Part shown: positions 16,487 through 21,846 of the stretch, one piece after another
Position numbering within the stretch: the stretch's first letter is position 1
How the letters are laid out: each line of letters starts with the position of its first letter
Source of the DNA: Isoetes engelmannii
Taxonomy: Eukaryota; Streptophyta; Lycopodiopsida; Isoetales; Isoetaceae
Length of the DNA stretch: 21,846 bases
Direction of reading: 5' to 3'
Assembly (NCBI GenBank): GCA_011763485.2
Contig: JAANSK020264050.1
Location: 1-21,846 of the forward strand
The notes under the pieces: generated by a model
Databases searched by the model: none
Told to the model about the DNA's origin: nothing
Seen by the model: the letters and a program-made list of their open reading frames with translations, nothing else
Made by a program: the position numbers and the translations under genes

Positions 16487-16492
16487 TTTATT
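16487..16492 (-). promoter_or_regulatory. Candidate polyadenylation signal of the PHD gene
   Basis: AATAAA on the minus strand, about 200 bases past the stop codon at 16695. Its position suits a plant 3' UTR, but plant signals are loose and other A-rich words lie nearby. Confidence 0.35.
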
Positions 16493-16694
16493 AAAGTCAT
16501 CTGCTGGGATTAGAAAAGATCCATCATCGACTGCTGGTACATAAAATACACTGCTGAATTTCTTCAGTGATTACTGAATAATACATTTCAGTCATCAAAA
16601 GCTAGAGTACAGTGATTAGTCCATGATATATACGATGATATGTACAAACATTTATACAACCGTCATAAGCAAGGGATGTGGTCTAATGCACACT

Positions 16695-19600
16695 TCAAGA
16701 ATTGCTATCTTCGTCACTACTGCTGTCTGCTGTTTGATGCTTCCGCCGTCTCGATGTGCGGTGCACCACCATTTCTTCATCCTCCTCACTATAGTTACTC
16801 ACAGCATCCTCACTAAGAGGGGAGGGTGTGTCTGGTTCTTCTTCTCGGGTGTTATTCTCAACTTCTCGTGAGTGATTTGCATTACTAGATTTCATAAAGG
16901 TATCTTCGCTTTCATCTTCTGTTTCATCATCAATGGCAAGCTTTCTGTGCCTTCGAACTCTCTGATTTCTTTTTGGAACATCGTCTACATGGCTTGTTTC
17001 TCTGTCAACTTTCTTGTTCACAGATTGGCACTGACGGTGTTCCCGGCGTAAACCTTTAAATTTCCTTTCAGGAACAGATTCTAGATATTCGCGGCTACTG
17101 GCTCCATCACTTTCTGCTTCTGTGGCAGATGATGAGTCAGCTCGTTTCCTCTTCCTTAACGATGCGACCTGCATGTAATAAGAAAACTTGCAGTTATATC
17201 AAATCCATGTTTGAACCTAATACTAACACGTAAAATTTCCTAGGTGAAAATTATGGTATGAAAACACCATCAATTAATTGCACCCCTGTCAAGCAAGTCC
17301 TACTTGCTCGCTGGTCCCTGCTTGTGCAGGTCAAGTCAGCATATTTGACATGTCAGAACCACACTAGCTTTACCATGGCAAATTTGTCCAATTACCTTCA
17401 TGCCCTGTTCAACAAGGTGTGACCAGCAAGGTTTCGTTTTTAAACAATCGAGTAACTCCTGATAATGATTTGAGGCATATCGATCTCCGTTTGGCTTCTT
17501 TAGCCTACGCCAGTGCTGTTACAGATTCCCAAAGCATAAAAGTTAGCCAGAATTTTTCCTAACTTGTATGTTTAAAAAGGCATGATATTTTGTGCGCACC
17601 GGTAAGACTGCTTCACATAGATCTTCATATGACACCTGGTTTTTGGCTTTAATCACCTCCTCAATAAAGCCTATAATAATGGAAAAGATTAAGGCAACCT
17701 CATTATGCAACTTCATTGTGACTAATTATAATTGGATATGTTAATCACCTGTTAATGATGAGATGCAGTTATCACTCAAATGCTTTTTATCCCCAGCTTC
17801 AATGGAATCACCAATATTCATAGATGAGCAATTTTTGGGAACCTCGACAGGAGAATTCTGTTGAATACCATGTTCATGTGATGACTTTGCTTCTTCAGGA
17901 TTGACTCTTGCATTTGAGTGATCACTTGGTTGCAAATCTTTGCTCTCTCCTCTAATTGCACCTTTCAAAAATTCCTTTGCATGTTCCTCCCTTGTTCTTT
18001 TTCTTCCTGATCGGTCCTTCTGGGAAAGTCCAGATGGTTGGCTATGGGCTGCAGAACGTTTTAATGGTGTTGCTGGCTGAACTCCACCCAAGTGTTGAGA
18101 ATTTGCTAATTGGCGGACCCTTGGAACCCGTGGAACTCTTGGGGAGCTGTTGAGCTCCTGGTGAAGTAAAAGAGCTAACTGCAAAGTAAGCATGACACAA
18201 CATGAGCATTTAATAATTAGCTTCCAGACTTATTCATGTTCCATAAGAAAGTATTACCTCTTCATCATTTAATGTCGCAGCTATATTTGAAGAGGCCATG
18301 TGAGATAAACTAACAGGTGTTGGCGGCGGTGGCATTGTGGATGCCGGTTTTGAACCAGAAGATACCGGAGGCTTCTCATCTTTGCATGCTGTATCAGATG
18401 GATTTTGTTTATTACACACACTCTTTGTTCCCAACGTCTTCGAAGCACTTATGGAAGCATTCTTTCGCGTTAAACTTTGCCCCGGTAATGATTTTGGACT
18501 AGGCTGCGCATTTGATCCTTTTGTAGCTGAAGATGAACCTTTTGCAATGGCAACTGATGTAGGTGGCTTAGCAGCAGACAACTGCTTGCTATGCTTAAGA
18601 TTATCCTTCATGCTAACAGATCCTTGACTAATAGCAGATTTTGGAGGACTCATATCTAGGACTTTTGAGGACTTGTTAATTCCATCTATTTTCTTTGCTG
18701 TTGAAAAGTTACTTGCTTTCCCTGTCTGCTTCTGAACTGCAGCTTTCAAGGTTCCAGAAGTAGAAGAAACCTTAGTACCAAGATTAGACTTATTGTGACA
18801 TGCGGTAGATGCATTACTTGGTCTGGTAGATCCATTCCAATCCTTTGAGACCTCACTTGGACTTGTTTTTGAATTTGTAGGTGATCCAGGACTCAATTTT
18901 GAAGTGCCTTGCTCAGCCTTTACCCCAGGGACAAGTATTGAAGGCTTCAATAAACTTCCAATGTTAGAAGCCCTAGGAGGCCCTGCAATAGAAGGGCCAC
19001 AAATGTTAGAACCATGTTGTGGACTACTGGATTGTGGCACAGCTGGGCTAATTGAATCTGGTGAGAACACATCATACTTCAAAGATGGAGGAACTTTCTT
19101 ATTTGTGTTGTGGTGATCTACCATGTGGGACGAAGATGGAACTTTTACATCCTGCTTTTCAGAATGCACCACCGATATTGATGGCTCTTGTGCCTCTTCG
19201 TTTTCTGTATCTTGAATTTCCAACATCGGGTGCCCTTTTTTCTTTGCTCGTAGATCATTACTACTTTCCTCGTATTGACCTTTCGTTTTATAGGCTGCTT
19301 CCACAGGCTCTTCTGTATCCTGATGCAAATGCTTTGACAGATAAGATGGAGTAGATGATTTCTGCTTGTCCTTTAAACTCATATTAACTCTGTCATCCAT
19401 TTCCATATTAGTTGCAGCACCACATCCTATTGCATTCTGATCTTCAGCAGGCGCTGCTATCTGAGCTGCATCAGAGAGGGCGGCAGCAGCAACAGCCAGA
19501 GATGATAATGTCCCACGATGCACCTTGAAGTTCTTTGATGGTTCCAGCTCCTCGTGCACTCCATGAGGGGTGACTTTAGATTCTTCCAATGGTTTTTCAT

Positions 19601-21397
19601 CATGATATCCCTTCTTTGGTATCGCATCCAAAATAGAAGTCTTTAAGTATTTTGACTTTTGAGCCATCAAACTACCCATAACCTGGGAAAATAAAACTTA
19701 GAACATTAAAAATAAATAACAAGACTTTTGCATGGCAGGGAGAGGTAGAAGAGAGGTTCTTGTGCTTGTTGAAGTAACCACTTAACTACAAACAGATGAC
19801 ATCTTTCTGCATATTATACTTATCCATTACATAACTAGCAGATTCTTACCACCGATTGAACAGATATTATCTATGAAATTATCAATAAGACCAAATGCCC
19901 CCACATGATTTACCTCATGATGCTTGTGATCTTGTTCCATGCATGCGGCCCCCTTCTTCTGGCTCGTGAGGAAGTCTGCTTGCTGATGCATTCTAAATTC
20001 CACCTCCATTTCTCCTGTAATAGTTGCTAATTCCAGGAGTCTTGAGTCTCCTCCTTCTTTCTCTGCAGTGGCAATTTTACAAGCATGACGCGCAAGGGCA
20101 TTCATTTTCTCAGCCTCCTGTGGAATTGCTAAATTAGCTTCACAATCTGCATTAAGTTAAAAAAAAAAAAGAGCAATTCATCAACACTGTTCAATCAAGA
20201 AAGTGGATGTTCAAAACTGGAATATGCGCAAAACATCATCTCACCATGATCCACCGTGTTTATGTCCATTGTCTTCAAACATTTATTGCAAGTTTGGGTA
20301 TCGACATCCATATATTCCTGAACCGCACTCTTCTTCATGGTTTTTGGGTTTTTGGGAGATGACTGTGCAATCTGAAACTTGGTGGAACCTTCTTGTCTGT
20401 GACTTTGGGTCTTCCTAACACGCTCCCCCTCAGCTTTCCAGGCCTCTGAGTTGTTTCTTGATTTTTTCTTGCCACCATAATCCTTGGCGTCACGTTTTGC
20501 ATGAGAATGGAAGTGCGAAGCTTTCTCTTCTTTTGCTACTCGGAACTTCTGCTTATGCTTGTTTTGCCTGTCAGACTTTCTGAATTCACTCTTCACCTGT
20601 TTGTCTTTATTAGATGGTGCATTCTCGTTATTATTAATCTCTTCATGTCCTTCGAGGTGTCTTTCTGCTACTTTTTCATGACCAGACTCCTTACTTTCAA
20701 CTTTTTTTAAAACTTGAAGCTGAGATTCGGCCTGTTTGTGTTTTGTGCCAAAAGCACAACATTCAGGAATGCTATCAGGATGACACTCAGGGAACTCTAC
20801 ATATTGAAAATGAAGCAATTTAGGGACATAACCTGTGCTCATCCATAACTGCCGTGAGAAAGCTTTTGAAACACCAGAAAATAATGCAGGATCCCCCCCT
20901 GGTACACCTTGAACATGTACTCTTTCTTCAATGGGTGTCTCCATCAGAAAATTGCCATTTCTGCCTGGTCCAGGATATGAGTGAACTGCTGACTTCTCAG
21001 ATAACCTCTCCTCGAAGGCAACAGTCTTTCCTGGAAGCTCAACCAACAATTGAGCTACTTCTGTTTCCTCACTTTCCTTTCCTTTTTTAACCTTGCATTT
21101 ATCACAAACATACTCTGGTAATCCTTTGGGAACGCGGCAACATTTAGTATGAACCCAAACCTCGCATTCATCACAGGCTACCATTTCATCGCCATCGTCA
21201 TACGTAACACCGCAGGGGCAATCCACAGTCCATGATTCATCTTCCCAATCCTCTTCGGATTCAGAGCTAGATGCCCCGCCTCCTTTGCCATTTGCATTGT
21301 TAGAATGATTATGGTAAGAACCCACTTGATTACCGTGATTCTGGTGATGATGTGCGATGCCGCCCATGGCAAGCGCCTGCGCCAGCTCCAGCCCCAT
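16695..21397 (-). CDS. PHD-finger protein, seven coding exons, 1,301 aa
   Basis: Coding exons on the minus strand, 5' to 3', are 21397-20245, 20146-19914, 19682-18258, 18178-17749, 17670-17600, 17515-17396 and 17168-16695. All introns are GT-AG (78-231 bp) and the frame holds throughout. Residues about 60-101 form a C4HC3 PHD finger (C60, C62, C75, C78, H83, C86, C98, C101; W81), a fold that commonly reads histone H3 tails in the nucleus. MEERVHVQGVPGGDP-like and WMSTGYVPK segments follow, then a low-complexity basic and Ser-rich middle. A conserved C-terminal part carries LNDEELALLLHQ, RVPRVPRVR, SYEDLCEAVLPHWRRLKKPN and CWSHLVEQG. The tail is acidic and Arg-rich. From memory this order matches the plant PHD family of Arabidopsis At1g50620 and At3g20280, whose role I cannot state. 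An in-frame TAA at 21419-21421 supports the start. Confidence 0.92.
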
Positions 21398-21846
21398 GCA
21401 CCGAATTGCCCCTCTACGTTAGATGAAACTTGCTTCCTCTGGTCAGCCCTTCCTCTCCCGCGCCATAGTCTCCAGGAACCCTAAAGCTGTCTTCCTGTTT
21501 CGAGAAATAAGCTTGTATATCTGCCGTACGATACGTTATACGGAAGCCCAAGTCCGACCAGCAAAGAGACCCCTTCCGAGATACGTCATGCGGTATTCGA
21601 CGCACTTTATACCACAATACCATACCGTATATCTTCAAAAGTTCATGACCAAATATGGATGTACTTTGACCCACAACAGTCGTGGGAAAACAAGTCTTTG
21701 TTCATCTTAATGGCATTCTTTGTTGCTTTTAACGGGGAGCGTTGATTTCCAGGATATTCCCAGCATTATTCCAGATGCACCGTTGCTATTTTTTCTTCCA
21801 AAAGCTAAATGACGAGTTCTAATGGTCCTCCGACTTTGTAGGAAGA
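21398..21846 (-). promoter_or_regulatory. Upstream region (promoter and 5' leader) of the PHD gene
   Basis: About 450 bp upstream of the start codon, with no recognisable gene. It holds a near-palindrome (CCGTACGATACGTTATACGG, 21523-21542) and related words (GATACGT, GCGGTAT, ACCGTAT) over the next 90 bases. The frames seen here (21414-21674 and 21423-21710) have no family features. Confidence 0.45.
21605..21611 (-). promoter_or_regulatory. TATA-box-like TATAAAG of the PHD gene
   Basis: TATAAAG on the minus strand, 208 bases before the ATG at 21397. Transcription starting about 30 bases downstream would give a leader of roughly 180 bases, a normal plant length. No other evidence supports it. 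Confidence 0.25.

Noticed and set aside
18317-19354. Several plus-strand frames inside the PHD gene
   Set aside because: They lie opposite the large exon 3 of the PHD gene and are explained by it.

Overview
This looks like nuclear DNA of a land plant, most likely a fern or another non-seed plant. The evidence is a long PLS-class pentatricopeptide repeat (PPR) gene with many nearly identical repeats, a split plant-type PHD-finger gene with GT-AG introns, AT-rich spacers, and a dense layer of old LINE and small inverted-repeat DNA elements. The exact taxon is an inference. I saw no bacterial operon, CRISPR array, rRNA or tRNA.

Layout. Bases 1-1840 hold remains of LINEs on the minus strand: an element with an ORF1-like protein but no visible reverse transcriptase (57-1530), then a reverse-transcriptase thumb fragment of a different element (1659-1838). 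Bases 2046-4481 are a 5'-truncated plant L1 on the plus strand, with a 298-bp tandem duplication in its zf-RVT region and a poly(A) tail. Two short LINE 3' tails follow, pointing at each other (4488-4560 and 5088-5135). Bases 5215-6190 are a MITE-like element with long inverted repeats, split by a LINE 3' end. Bases 6821-7113 are a possible transit-peptide exon that runs into a GC-rich foldback element with a 147-bp tandem duplication (7111-7857).

The first clear host gene is the PPR gene, with a main exon at 9055-11943 and two possible short upstream exons at 8842-8880 and 8965-8984. A larger copy of the second LINE family lies on the minus strand at 12656-14890. A stretch of about 1.6 kb without genes follows. 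The second host gene runs on the minus strand from 21397 to 16695: a seven-exon PHD-finger protein of 1,301 residues whose every junction keeps the frame.

The two host genes do not look functionally linked. The PPR protein should act on organellar RNA and the PHD protein in chromatin. No clearly new multi-gene system is visible. The most unusual signals are the LINE 3' end shared by elements of different coding content and tailed by different short tandem repeats, the ORF1-only element, and the split N-terminus of the PPR gene.
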